This document shows, piece by piece, positions 7,315 through 14,958 of a stretch of DNA of 23,714 nucleotides; position 1 is the stretch's first letter, and the number at the start of each line of letters is the position of its first letter. The stretch covers positions 1 through 23,714 of the forward strand of contig CAZGDR010000030.1 in assembly GCA_964524755.1 (NCBI GenBank). Direction: 5' to 3'. This DNA is from JAQVOO01 sp964524755 (GTDB lineage Bacteria > Spirochaetota > Spirochaetia > Sphaerochaetales > Sphaerochaetaceae). Under the pieces are notes generated by a model that was not told the origin of the DNA, did not search any database, and saw only the letters and a list, made by a program, of their open reading frames with translations. A program made the translations under genes and the position numbers.

Positions 7315-8752
7315 ACGCCTTTTTACTCCTTTTATGCATTACCAACCCAGCATACTTGAGAATTCCAACGACAGTCAACAGAAGTCCCACTCCCCAAAGT
7401 AATGGTACTAACGTCCCTAATTCAGGATGCGTGCACGTAAAATCACTCGCTCTCCTACACAATTGCATAAACACATAGCTAAGCCACCCTACTGCCTTAG
7501 CTATAAATGTGAAGGGAAATACGAGATACCCTAACCCACTAGCCAGTAAGAGCAGGGCAATCAAGGCCACCAAAGGAGAAACTATAATCCCTATGGGATA
7601 CCAAGATCCGAATAGAAAAAGGGCTAAAGGTGCTGAACACAGGGTTGCTATTAGGGTAGTACTACTCAAAAGTGCTAATTTAGGCGGTAGAATCAGAGCA
7701 ATCTTAGTAGCTAGAGGATGTGCAAAACAGATAATTGCCGTCAATGTACTATACGAGAGTAACGCACCAATAGAGGAGATCGTCCATGGAAAAAGCATGC
7801 TCTGCACAATACAGGTAAGTGTTAAAACTTGCTTAAAACTGAGGCGCCATGGCCCTTGTACTATCCCAATCATTACAAGAGCTCGTACTAACGAAGGCTT
7901 ACACCCCACTACCAAGACGTAACAAAAGGCTATAGGAAAAGCAAACCACTGGGATCGACGCCTACCTAGCACGAGGGAAAGCAAGGTTGTGATCAGGATA
8001 ACCAGACAATGTAAATGCATTCCTGAGAGTGCTAGCACATGGGCACACCCACTTTGAATAGTCATTTGGCGTATATCTGCTCCAGCAGTAGTACGCTGTC
8101 CTAAAAGAAGCGCCTTAAGGAGAACGCTTGATGGACTCTCAAGGAGATCTAAGCGTTGACTAATCAAAGTTAATGCGTTAAATCGCACAGCGTGTAGCAT
8201 TACCACAAACTTACTCTGCGGTTCCTCCACACTAAGTTGGTCAATAAAGAAAAGAAGCTCACCTGTATCCATGAGGTGCATGGTTCCACGACAGCTCAAC
8301 TGAGAACCTTCTAGCATTGCTTGTTGCCCACCTACTATAGCCTGCAGAGATCCAGAGGCACTAGCCGAGTCCCCTTTTTTGTTTTGGGTATGCTTCACAT
8401 TAAGAGCAAGCACAGTGTTTCCATTTGCGCTATAAGAACTATCAAAGCGTAGAGAACCACTGACTTGTACTATCTCATCAGCGATAAATCCTAATTGCAG
8501 AACTTGCGAGCTACCTACAGTTGAGAGTTGGAGTGAGCCTACACAAAGAATTATTACTCCAAGCAGCAGGGTAAAACGAGGGAGAACAGGAAAAAGGATG
8601 ATGCTAGAGCCAAGTAATCCCCAAAACAAGAGAATTACCCATACGGGAAGGAAATCAGGCGAAAGGATAGAGACAATCAACAATCCAATGCAAGCGCATA
8701 ACGGAAGGTCATGCGTGAGAAATTGGATTAGGCGTATGGTTTTGCATGGCAT
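7271..8752 (-). CDS. comEC: ComEC/Rec2-type DNA uptake channel protein, without MBL tail
   Basis: 493 residues, predicted inner-membrane channel for single-stranded DNA during transformation. N-terminal membrane segments (about 17-75) are followed by an extracytoplasmic beta-rich part (about 90-190, OB-like DUF4131 region). The competence domain starts near 205 with LLKALLLGQR and the diagnostic SGCAHVLALSGMHL (234-247), then about eight helices. The protein ends after the last helix with a basic tail, so the C-terminal metallo-beta-lactamase domain of longer ComEC proteins (about 750 residues) is absent; shorter forms of this type occur in several phyla. No Shine-Dalgarno precedes the ATG, which sits inside a 12-bp inverted repeat. 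It begins 25 nt after the upstream gene and overlaps rsmA. No other competence genes are in the window. Confidence 0.88.
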   Translation of the reverse strand: MPCKTIRLIQFLTHDLPLCACIGLLIVSILSPDFLPVWVILLFWGLLGSSIILFPVLPRFTLLLGVIILCVGSLQLSTVGSSQVLQLGFIADEIVQVSGSLRFDSSYSANGNTVLALNVKHTQNKKGDSASASGSLQAIVGGQQAMLEGSQLSCRGTMHLMDTGELLFFIDQLSVEEPQSKFVVMLHAVRFNALTLISQRLDLLESPSSVLLKALLLGQRTTAGADIRQMTIQSGCAHVLALSGMHLHCLVILITTLLSLVLGRRRSQWFAFPIAFCYVLVVGCKPSLVRALVMIGIVQGPWRLSFKQVLTLTCIVQSMLFPWTISSIGALLSYSTLTAIICFAHPLATKIALILPPKLALLSSTTLIATLCSAPLALFLFGSWYPIGIIVSPLVALIALLLLASGLGYLVFPFTFIAKAVGWLSYVFMQLCRRASDFTCTHPELGTLVPLLWGVGLLLTVVGILKYAGLVMHKRSKKAYDMGFSLRFPPRDN

Positions 8753-8772
8753 ACTAGAATGTATGCCATGCA
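8743..8772 (-). repeat. Perfect 12-bp inverted repeat enclosing the comEC start codon
   Basis: TGCATGGCATAC (8743-8754) and GTATGCCATGCA (8761-8772) are exact reverse complements around a 6-nt loop. In the minus-strand transcript the comEC ATG (8752-8750) lies within the 3' arm and would be paired. The first bases of the hairpin are only 5 nt past the stop of the upstream gene. No U-tract follows, so a simple terminator is less likely than a translational switch, a coupling device or an operator. Confidence 0.7.
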
Positions 8773-8777
8773 GTTAC

Positions 8778-9557
8778 TTATTGCTTTGAAATGGCTACCA
8801 TCAGAGCTAACAAAGATAGATCAATTTCTTTGCGCATTGCAGATTTGATTAAACGGGCCGACAACACATCATCGCCAGTTTCAGAGATCCTTACACGCAT
8901 GACTTTTTGATAGCGATCATACAATTTACGATCTGACAACTCAATGTGACGTAATATTCTCTCGTGTAATTCAGTTTGCCACTCTCCCTGCTGTTCTTCA
9001 GGAACCTCTAATTTCGGTAAATCTGCATTTCCCGTCATGGCCAAGCGATCAGCTACATCTAGAGTATCAAGCGCGAGACAAGTATCCAGATAGTTTTCAT
9101 AACTACTGAGACCTTCGAGAATCTCAAAATCTCCACGAGAAGCATTTTGCTTCAGTTCAAGTCGGCGCTTCATGGCCATGTCACTCTTCTTATCACGTCT
9201 TGAAATAAACGTAGCTGTGCCAATGGCGGATGCTGTAGCTATAATGAGCTCGTCAATCATGGGGATAGGATCGCGTATAGCAAAAGAGAAGAGAAAGTAC
9301 ACAACCAGAAATACAGCAGCTGAAATTACTAGTCGTGGCACATAACGAGCATCTTGAATCCACCGATCCACACCACGATCGATTTGAGTATAGAGCGTAA
9401 ATAACGCGTTATCCTTTTCTTGTGAATGCAAACCGGTAGAAGCATACCATTGTATCTCTTCATCTTCTTTCCACTTTGCTGAGAGTTTTTTATCTTCGAA
9501 CGGAGTGAGATATAATGATTCACTCCGACTTCTCCGTATTATAAAACAAGTTTGCAT
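8778..9557 (-). CDS. Two-helix membrane protein of unknown function
   Basis: 259 residues with no family I recognise. An N-terminal charged cytoplasmic-looking region (1-72) precedes two hydrophobic segments (about 73-94 and 101-118) joined by a short DPIPM turn, then a long, highly charged, probably helical C-terminal half (120-259) rich in Glu, Arg and Leu. The ATG is well supported by AGGTGG 4 nt upstream, only 10 nt after the phosphohexomutase stop, so it is surely cotranscribed. Two helices flanked by long soluble parts suggest a scaffold or regulatory membrane protein rather than a transporter. The larger unknown protein at 15510-16853 has a similar overall plan, but I see no convincing sequence similarity. 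Confidence 0.8.
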   Translation of the reverse strand: MQTCFIIRRSRSESLYLTPFEDKKLSAKWKEDEEIQWYASTGLHSQEKDNALFTLYTQIDRGVDRWIQDARYVPRLVISAAVFLVVYFLFSFAIRDPIPMIDELIIATASAIGTATFISRRDKKSDMAMKRRLELKQNASRGDFEILEGLSSYENYLDTCLALDTLDVADRLAMTGNADLPKLEVPEEQQGEWQTELHERILRHIELSDRKLYDRYQKVMRVRISETGDDVLSARLIKSAMRKEIDLSLLALMVAISKQ

Positions 9558-9567
9558 GGTTCCACCT

Positions 9568-11286
9568 TTATAACTCAGACTTAAACGTTGCTATACGTTC
9601 TTTAAGAGTTGCTTGAAATGCTACGCGGTCCTTTTCCTTTGTATGGAAAAACAGGTAGTATTTTATCTTGGGCTCAGTACCTGACGGTCTAATCACCATC
9701 TTATCACCCGTAGCAAAATTGAGCATTATTACATTTGAAGGGGGAAAGCCGTCCACACCACCTTCTAACAGATCGACCATCTGGGTAATAGTGGTGTCGG
9801 CTAGAGAATCTCCTTCGCGTAATTTCCTAAACCTTCCCATGATCGAATCCATTTTTTGCTGACCGCTACTTCCTTCGTAGGCAAACGAAAGTACCGTCTC
9901 AGTGTAATAGCCATAGATTTCATAAATTTGCTGCAATCTATCTTGCAGTGTCAGCCCTTGATCTGCGTAATAACTCATCATTTCGACTGCCAAAACAGCA
10001 GAAGAGACAGCATCTTTATCACGAATATGGGGCACTGAGAGATAGCCAAAACTCTCTTCGCAACCAAAAAGGAAACATTGGGTATCTGAGTTTTCTAAGC
10101 GAGCAATTTCTTCAGCTATATATTTAAATCCTGTGAGAACATCTAAACAAATGGCATCATTTGCTTCCGCGATACTGCGCACAAGGTCACTCGTTACAAT
10201 AGACTTCACGATAACCGGTTGTTTACAGGGTCCTTGGTATTCTCTTTTCCATTTACCCAAGAGATAATCGGCTAACAATACCGCTATTTGGTTCCCAGTG
10301 AGGAGCTCGTACGTCTTTTTTTGAGCATTAGAGGGAATTGCAATTCCTAAACGATCACCATCGGGATCGGTTCCTAACACTATATCGGCCTTTTTCTCAA
10401 TGCCCAGCTTTATAGCCAACCGCATAGCCTGCGGATCTTCAGGATTAGGCATGGAGACTGTAGGGAAATCACCATCCGGTAACTCTTGTTGAGTTACCAC
10501 TTCACAGGGTACCCCTAACTTTTTCAAGAGCGTTCGTACTGGGATATTCCCAGCTCCATGCAAAGGGGTATAGGCTACTGTGACAGCGCCCATTTTATCG
10601 CGTAACGAGGGAGATAAACTCTCAATCACCATAGTATAATAGGCGTCATCAACCGCTGCAGGGACTCTTTGCAGTAATCCTTTTTGCTTAGCCTCAGCTT
10701 CGCTCATACTTTTTATAGTCTCAGGGGTAACCGCTGCTACCCGATCTGCAATTCCAATATCGTGAGGAGGCGTAACTTGTCCTCCGTCCGACCAATAGAC
10801 TTTATAGCCATTATATTTAGCGGGGTTATGACTAGCTGTGACCACTATCCCTGAAGTCGCTTTCAAATAACGCAAGGCAAACGATAACATAGGGACCGGG
10901 CGTAAGGTGTCGTAGAGATATACTACAACTCCATTGGCACACAGTGTTAGAGCAGCTTGCAAAGCAAAGAGATCTGAATAATTACGCGCATCAAATGCTA
11001 TCACCACGCGTGGTTTAGATTCTTGACTGACAAGGTAATCAGCTAACCCTTGGGTTACTTTACGTACTACATAAGGGTTTATGCGATTTGTTCCACCGCC
11101 AATAATCCCTCGTATACCCGCCGTTCCAAAGGCTAAAGAGGTGTAAAAGCGATCATATAATTCATCATCGGCATGTTCATCCAAGGCATCTTCCACCTCT
11201 TTCCGAAAGAGGGCTTCCCCTTCTGCTTGAACATAATCTCTGGCCTTTTGATAGATTGTTTTCTTCTCTTGTTCACTCATAGCCAT
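9568..11286 (-). CDS. Alpha-D-phosphohexomutase (phosphoglucomutase/phosphomannomutase)
   Basis: A 572-residue cytoplasmic enzyme moving phosphate between C1 and C6 of hexose phosphates, as in glucose-1-P/glucose-6-P exchange for glycogen, UDP-sugar or envelope synthesis. Visible are the substrate-loop start FGTAGIRG (53-60), the phosphoserine loop TASHNPAKYNGYK with catalytic Ser152, the Mg2+ loop DPDGDR (307-312), the sugar-specificity loop GCEESFGY and the C-terminal phosphate loop RPSGTEPKIKYY. The length fits the long PGM2-like/PgcA branch (about 570-600) rather than the 450-residue PMM/PGM branch. The start at 11286 has AAGGAGG 7 nt upstream, inside the end of gph (10-nt overlap). An alternative start 6 nt further on would form a classic ATGA overlap but is too far from the ribosome site. 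Confidence 0.94.
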   Translation of the reverse strand: MAMSEQEKKTIYQKARDYVQAEGEALFRKEVEDALDEHADDELYDRFYTSLAFGTAGIRGIIGGGTNRINPYVVRKVTQGLADYLVSQESKPRVVIAFDARNYSDLFALQAALTLCANGVVVYLYDTLRPVPMLSFALRYLKATSGIVVTASHNPAKYNGYKVYWSDGGQVTPPHDIGIADRVAAVTPETIKSMSEAEAKQKGLLQRVPAAVDDAYYTMVIESLSPSLRDKMGAVTVAYTPLHGAGNIPVRTLLKKLGVPCEVVTQQELPDGDFPTVSMPNPEDPQAMRLAIKLGIEKKADIVLGTDPDGDRLGIAIPSNAQKKTYELLTGNQIAVLLADYLLGKWKREYQGPCKQPVIVKSIVTSDLVRSIAEANDAICLDVLTGFKYIAEEIARLENSDTQCFLFGCEESFGYLSVPHIRDKDAVSSAVLAVEMMSYYADQGLTLQDRLQQIYEIYGYYTETVLSFAYEGSSGQQKMDSIMGRFRKLREGDSLADTTITQMVDLLEGGVDGFPPSNVIMLNFATGDKMVIRPSGTEPKIKYYLFFHTKEKDRVAFQATLKERIATFKSEL

Positions 11287-11957
11287 GGAAAAACCTCCTT
11301 TGCAAGGTGCGAAACTGAATCGTACAATGGTTTGCAACCAGCAGCCTCTAGTTCGGGGCGACTGCGAAACCCCCATGTTGCTATTGCTACCGGCATGCCG
11401 GCTTCTTGTGCTGTATAGTAATCAACTTCAGTATCACCTACAAGCAAAACTTCTTCGACTGTGCATCCGGCCTGTTGGGCAAACTGCAGTGCCGTCGTTG
11501 GATCTGGTTTGAGTGGAGCTGTAGTACTCGCCCCTTGCACTGAGATAAAAGGCACTTTAGGAAACAACGCCTGAACAATCTCTTGCACCAAATCATCATC
11601 TTTATTAGATAGTACTCCAAGCTGAAGTCCACTGGCAACCGATTTGTCGAGTAAAGCTTCAATATGGGGGTACACAACAGCACGTTGAAAAGGATACTTC
11701 TGGTATGTCTTCAACATTACTTCAACTAATGAATCCAATTGCGCCTCATCAGGCGCAACCTGAGCGGCTTGAAGAGCATTCAAAAGTGCGTTCCTAAGCC
11801 CGCGTCCAACAAATTGCTTACAGGTATCATAAGTAACTGAGGGTACTCCAGCTGCCTCTAGAGCAGCATTTAGGGCATAGGTAATATCACCGATAGTATC
11901 GACTAAGGTCCCATCTAAATCAAACAATACAGCACATCGAGTAGCAGGTTTTAACAT
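11277..11957 (-). CDS. gph: HAD-family phosphatase, probable phosphoglycolate phosphatase
   Basis: 226 residues. HAD motif I is FDLDGTLVDT (Asp13 nucleophile, Asp15 acid/base), motif II the Ser/Asn in LSNKDDD, motif III the Lys in PLKPDP and motif IV VGDTEVDYYTA. A helical cap lies between motifs I and II, as in the Gph/PGP group. The likely reaction is 2-phosphoglycolate to glycolate (repair metabolism), but related enzymes act on other sugar phosphates, including beta-phosphoglucomutase-like ones; a neighbouring phosphohexomutase keeps that open. It is the first gene of the minus-strand run gph > mutase > unknown > comEC > rsmA. No Shine-Dalgarno is present; a perfect TATAAT ends 6 nt before the ATG, so the transcript may be leaderless. 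Confidence 0.88.
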   Translation of the reverse strand: MLKPATRCAVLFDLDGTLVDTIGDITYALNAALEAAGVPSVTYDTCKQFVGRGLRNALLNALQAAQVAPDEAQLDSLVEVMLKTYQKYPFQRAVVYPHIEALLDKSVASGLQLGVLSNKDDDLVQEIVQALFPKVPFISVQGASTTAPLKPDPTTALQFAQQAGCTVEEVLLVGDTEVDYYTAQEAGMPVAIATWGFRSRPELEAAGCKPLYDSVSHLAKEVFPWL

Positions 11958-11963
11958 GCCATG

Positions 11964-11993
11964 ATTATAGCCTATCTTTACATATCATGCCAC
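11964..11993 (-). promoter_or_regulatory. Sigma-70 promoter of gph, predicted start on the ATG
   Basis: On the minus strand GTGGCA (11993-11988), an 18-nt spacer, and a perfect TATAAT (11969-11964). With the -10 ending at 11964 the predicted start is 11957, the A of the gph ATG. It overlaps the divergent MFS promoter, so the two may exclude each other. Confidence 0.55.
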
Positions 11994-12005
11994 CCGAGAT
12001 ATACT
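11977..12005 (+). promoter_or_regulatory. Sigma-70 promoter of the MFS gene, predicted start at the ATG
   Basis: TTTACA (11977-11982), a 17-nt spacer and TATACT (12000-12005): five of six consensus bases in each box. The predicted start is 12012-12013 and the ATG is at 12013. No Shine-Dalgarno exists in the 30 nt upstream. Confidence 0.65.
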
Positions 12006-12012
12006 CACCTTT

Positions 12013-13263
12013 ATGTATAAATCAACGATTCGCGCTTGCTATATTGGGAACCTTGTAGGAGCATTGCTCACCAACCTTCCTCCACTATTGTTTGTAATTT
12101 TGATCCACGACTTTGATCTCTCTTTTGAACAAGTCGGCCGTCTGGTATTAATCAATTTTGCCACTCAAATAATTGTGGTTTTAGGTTCGAGTCGCTCGGT
12201 TGATCGCTATGGAGTTCGCCCTTTCATTGCCGCGAGTCAGATGTTAGCGTTTGTAGGGTTAATTTTATTTGCCTTTGCTCCCCGACTATTTCCACAACAT
12301 CCTTATCTGGGTCTCATGGTAGCTACGGTGATTTTCTCTTGTGGGGGTGGGTTACTTGAATTATTGCTCAGCGCAATTATACAAGCCATCCCTTCAGATG
12401 CTAAAGCAGCGGCGATGAGTCTGTTACATTCTTTTTATGCGTGGGGTTTGATTATTGTCGTACTTGGCACAACATTGATGTTAGCTATTTTTAAAAGTGC
12501 TAATTGGCCCCTTATTATACTTTTTTGGTCAGTTATTCCCCTTTGGAACTTTTTTAATTTTCTAAAAGTCCCCCTTGCCCCGCCAATTCCCGATACTCAC
12601 CGCACCTCGGCAAAGGATCTTCTCAAGTCTTCATTTTTCTTACTTGTAGTACTCGGCCTGGCCTTAGGTGCAGCAGCAGAAGTCTCAATGTCACAATGGA
12701 CAAGCGCCTTTGCCGAAACAACACTGGGACTCTCCAAATCGATGGGAGATATTTTTGGTCTCTCACTTTTTGCGGCTCTGTTGGGATCAGGACGCATGCT
12801 CTATGGAAAATTCGGTAAAAACATCCCTGTTTGGAAGGTCATGTTCTGGGGCTCGTTGTTTGCTTCCCTTTGCTACCTTGTAGCAGCACTCTCCCCTAAT
12901 CCCTACGTATCTTTAGCGGCTTGTGCTGGCTGTGGTTTGGGAGTGGCCTTACTTTGGCCAGGATCTTTATCAAATGCAGCTCACCGCTTCCCCATGGCTG
13001 GAGCTGCCATGTTTGCAATTCTAGCTGCAGGAGGTGCTACAGGCGCTGCAATTGGACCTTGGTTATTAGGCCTTGTTGCCGATGCCGTACCGAGTGACTT
13101 CATCCTTTCTCCCCTCCGTGTCGGGATGCTCGTAGGGACTATTTTCCCCTTAATGATGATGATAATTCTACTGATACTACGTGTAGTTGATAAACGTGAT
13201 CAGGAAGCAATAGGGGCTAAAGATAAAGGATTACAGTCATCAGTGGAAACTGAGTTGATATAA
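12013..13263 (+). CDS. MFS transporter, substrate unknown
   Basis: 416 residues with about twelve hydrophobic segments in two six-helix halves around a central loop (about 195-205, KVPLAPPIPDTHRTSAKD). The loop between helices 2 and 3 reads SVDRYGVRPF, a version of MFS motif A (G-x-x-x-D-R-x-G-x-R). The family moves sugars, drugs or metabolites using ion gradients; nothing in the sequence fixes the substrate. The general plan resembles the FucP/sugar-permease side of the superfamily, but this is only an impression. It is divergent from gph with 55 nt between start codons. The ATG at 12013 lacks a ribosome site. The 3' end overlaps the convergent small gene by 64 nt. Confidence 0.87.
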   Translation: MYKSTIRACYIGNLVGALLTNLPPLLFVILIHDFDLSFEQVGRLVLINFATQIIVVLGSSRSVDRYGVRPFIAASQMLAFVGLILFAFAPRLFPQHPYLGLMVATVIFSCGGGLLELLLSAIIQAIPSDAKAAAMSLLHSFYAWGLIIVVLGTTLMLAIFKSANWPLIILFWSVIPLWNFFNFLKVPLAPPIPDTHRTSAKDLLKSSFFLLVVLGLALGAAAEVSMSQWTSAFAETTLGLSKSMGDIFGLSLFAALLGSGRMLYGKFGKNIPVWKVMFWGSLFASLCYLVAALSPNPYVSLAACAGCGLGVALLWPGSLSNAAHRFPMAGAAMFAILAAGGATGAAIGPWLLGLVADAVPSDFILSPLRVGMLVGTIFPLMMMIILLILRVVDKRDQEAIGAKDKGLQSSVETELI

Positions 13264-13672
13264 CCAGCTAGGAATTGGAGGCGAGCAATCGCTTGTAAAA
13301 CAGCCTCGTTAAGCCTCTGAATAGTCTGTATCGAATCAAGCAGAGAAAATTGAACTGAGAAATGTTGCATCATTGGCACCGGCTCATAGATAAAATCTTG
13401 GCTCACATACCGTGCTACAGACTCCCCTCGTTGAGCAACAACCGTCCCTCTAAAGCGATCACACAGCTGANNNNNNNNNNNNNNNNNNNNNNNNNNNNNN
13501 NNNNNNNNNNNNNNNNNNNNNNNNNNNNNNNNNNNNNNNNNNNNNNNNNNNNNNNNNNNNNNNNNNNNNNTACAGACTCCCCTCGTTGAGCAACAACCGT
13601 CCCTCTAAAGCGATCACACAGCTGATGTAATGCATCCCATATAAGTCCAAACACAGTAAGATACGGTATCAT
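13200..13672 (-). CDS. Small protein of unknown function, interrupted by an assembly gap
   Basis: As printed, the frame is broken by 100 N. The 55 nt on either side of the gap are identical, so removing the N run and one copy (155 nt) restores one frame of exactly 106 codons, 105 residues, from an ATG at 13672 to a TGA at 13200. The ATG overlaps the corA stop as ATGA, a typical coupled start, so it is cotranscribed with corA. The repaired protein starts MIPYLTVFGLIWDALHQL and ends LSLAPIAS; it is mostly helical, with no signal peptide or motif I recognise. Its last 64 nt overlap the convergent MFS gene. It could be a CorA accessory factor by position alone. Confidence is for the repaired gene. 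Confidence 0.6.
13416..13625. repeat. Exact 55-nt duplication flanking a 100-N scaffold gap
   Basis: Positions 13416-13470 and 13571-13625 are identical and directly flank 100 N (13471-13570). An overlap equal to a common assembly k-mer (55) next to a placeholder gap is the mark of two contigs that overlap but were scaffolded instead of merged. Merging them restores an open frame. It is therefore most likely an artefact rather than a biological repeat. Confidence 0.9.
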
Positions 13673-14694
13673 AACTCTTTTTTCCGGTCCTTGCGTCGCA
13701 CTTTTTTCCTTTTACTCCGTTGTTTACGAGTTGCGACTGCTTCTCGAGTCAATTTTCGCCGTGTTTTTTTGTCATTTAGAGCATAGGCGCTCCCTAATCC
13801 TGCAATGAGGCTCACCCCTAGAATGCCATACATCATAAAATGATTATGATCAAAAGGTAGATCTATGTTCATCCCATAATAGCCCACCAAGAAGGTGGGG
13901 AACATAAACGCAATTGAAATAACCGTGAGACGGCGCATAATAATACTCAAGTTATTTGAAATAACTGACGCAAAGGCATCCATGGTCCCAGTCAAAATTG
14001 AGGCATAAATATTCGCCATTGAAATAGCTTGTTTGTTATCGATGATGACGTCTTCTAAAAATTCCCTCTCCTCTTCATTATTCATCCGAAAATAGGGGGA
14101 TCTCTGTAATTTATCCAACAAGATCTCATTGGTCGCTAAACTAGTCGTAAAATAGACTAAAGATTTCTGAATGGAGAGTAATTGAATAAGTTCATCGTTG
14201 CGAACGGAGCGATGCAACTCTTCTTCAATCAGATTTTTCTGTCTGTTTAGATATTTCAACAATCTAATAAACACCATCGCCGCCCGCCCCATGAGGCTGA
14301 TCACAAACCCCTCCTGGGTTTGTACGGGATATTGGCGGAATCGATTGCGGGCAAAATCCTCCAAAATGACACTATCACTTTGGCAGATAGTGATGATGGT
14401 ATCTCCCTTCATCACAATACCGAGCGGTACACAATATTGATTTATTCCATGACTATCATCGGTAAGAGCTGGCAAACGTACAATGAGAGCTACATATTCT
14501 TCTTCTTTTTCAATTCTAGATTGCTCATCTAAGTCCATAATATCGGCTAACAATTCAGTTCCGATACCATAATCTTCCTGTAGTTTATCTATATCATCAC
14601 GGGTAATTTCACGAACATCAACCCAAGTGTAATCGTTGGGAGGGGTTATATCATCTGACATTCGGCTGGCAACAGCATTTCTAATGGTAATCAT
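13669..14694 (-). CDS. corA: CorA-family Mg2+/divalent cation channel
   Basis: 341 residues. A long N-terminal cytoplasmic alpha/beta domain and helical stalk (about 1-275) precede two C-terminal membrane helices. Between them lies the signature YGMNIDLPF (the GMN selectivity motif), preceded by FMFPTFLVGY on helix 1. The pentameric channel takes up Mg2+ (sometimes Co2+/Ni2+). The C-terminal tail after helix 2 is unusually long and very basic (about 40 residues with many Lys/Arg), which suits the basic sphincter seen in CorA but is longer than usual. The start at 14694 (MITIRNAV) has GAGGAG 5-6 nt upstream. A frame open further upstream (ATG 14814) would add 40 residues but lacks properly spaced ribosome binding. 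The small gene at 13672 overlaps its stop. Confidence 0.93.
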   Translation of the reverse strand: MITIRNAVASRMSDDITPPNDYTWVDVREITRDDIDKLQEDYGIGTELLADIMDLDEQSRIEKEEEYVALIVRLPALTDDSHGINQYCVPLGIVMKGDTIITICQSDSVILEDFARNRFRQYPVQTQEGFVISLMGRAAMVFIRLLKYLNRQKNLIEEELHRSVRNDELIQLLSIQKSLVYFTTSLATNEILLDKLQRSPYFRMNNEEEREFLEDVIIDNKQAISMANIYASILTGTMDAFASVISNNLSIIMRRLTVISIAFMFPTFLVGYYGMNIDLPFDHNHFMMYGILGVSLIAGLGSAYALNDKKTRRKLTREAVATRKQRSKRKKVRRKDRKKEL

Positions 14695-14737
14695 GGTCTC
14701 TCCTCGGAATCTCCGGGAACCATCACCAATACATAGC

Positions 14738-14809
14738 TTACGTGTGGTTCGGGAGGGCGTGTATTTGATAGGTGATACATAAAGGCTCACCCTCGTCTGA
14801 AGTAGACAT
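14738..14809 (-). CDS. Short upstream ORF in the corA leader (23 residues)
   Basis: The ORF starts at an ATG with GAGGAGG 5 nt upstream, the best ribosome site of the region, and reads MSTSDEGEPLCITYQIHALP plus NHT before a TAA. It is out of frame with corA and ends 43 nt before the corA start. Within the leader GAGGG and CCCTC, then TGTAT and ATACA, can form a nested hairpin spanning most of the ORF, and a further weak hairpin lies just before the corA ribosome site. Leader peptides that sense ribosome stalling or Mg2+ are known for mgtA in enterobacteria. Whether this one is regulatory is inference, and it does not match the M-box Mg2+ riboswitch. Confidence 0.4.
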   Translation of the reverse strand: MSTSDEGEPLCITYQIHALPNHT

Positions 14810-14958
14810 AGCATCCTCCTCAATTTTAAAAGTAGGCAACAATAAAATACTGAAAAATAATAACACATAGCTCTCATGTGATAAAGAGTGTTACATAATT
14901 TAACCGAGATATTGTTGTTAATCAGGTTTAGTGGTACAAAGAAATAAAGGGGCTTATT

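Noticed and set aside
7509..7922. A 137-codon plus-strand frame inside comEC
   Set aside because: It is antisense to a well-supported membrane protein, composition follows from comEC codons, and no promoter or ribosome site fits.
11286..11376. A 30-residue N-terminal extension of the phosphohexomutase
   Set aside because: It lies within gph. The strong AAGGAGG and normal family N-terminus support ATG 11286.
13261..13276. The hairpin TCAGT-GGAA-ACTGA at about 13238-13251 as terminator of the MFS gene
   Set aside because: Only five base pairs, upstream of the stop and without a U-tract.
13416..13625. A biological direct repeat or CRISPR-like pair around the first gap
   Set aside because: There are only two identical copies, directly flanking 100 N, and merging them restores a frame, so assembly overlap is the better explanation.
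14694..14814. A Mg2+ riboswitch (M-box) in the corA leader
   Set aside because: The conserved M-box core sequences and length are absent. The leader has only a short ORF and modest stems.
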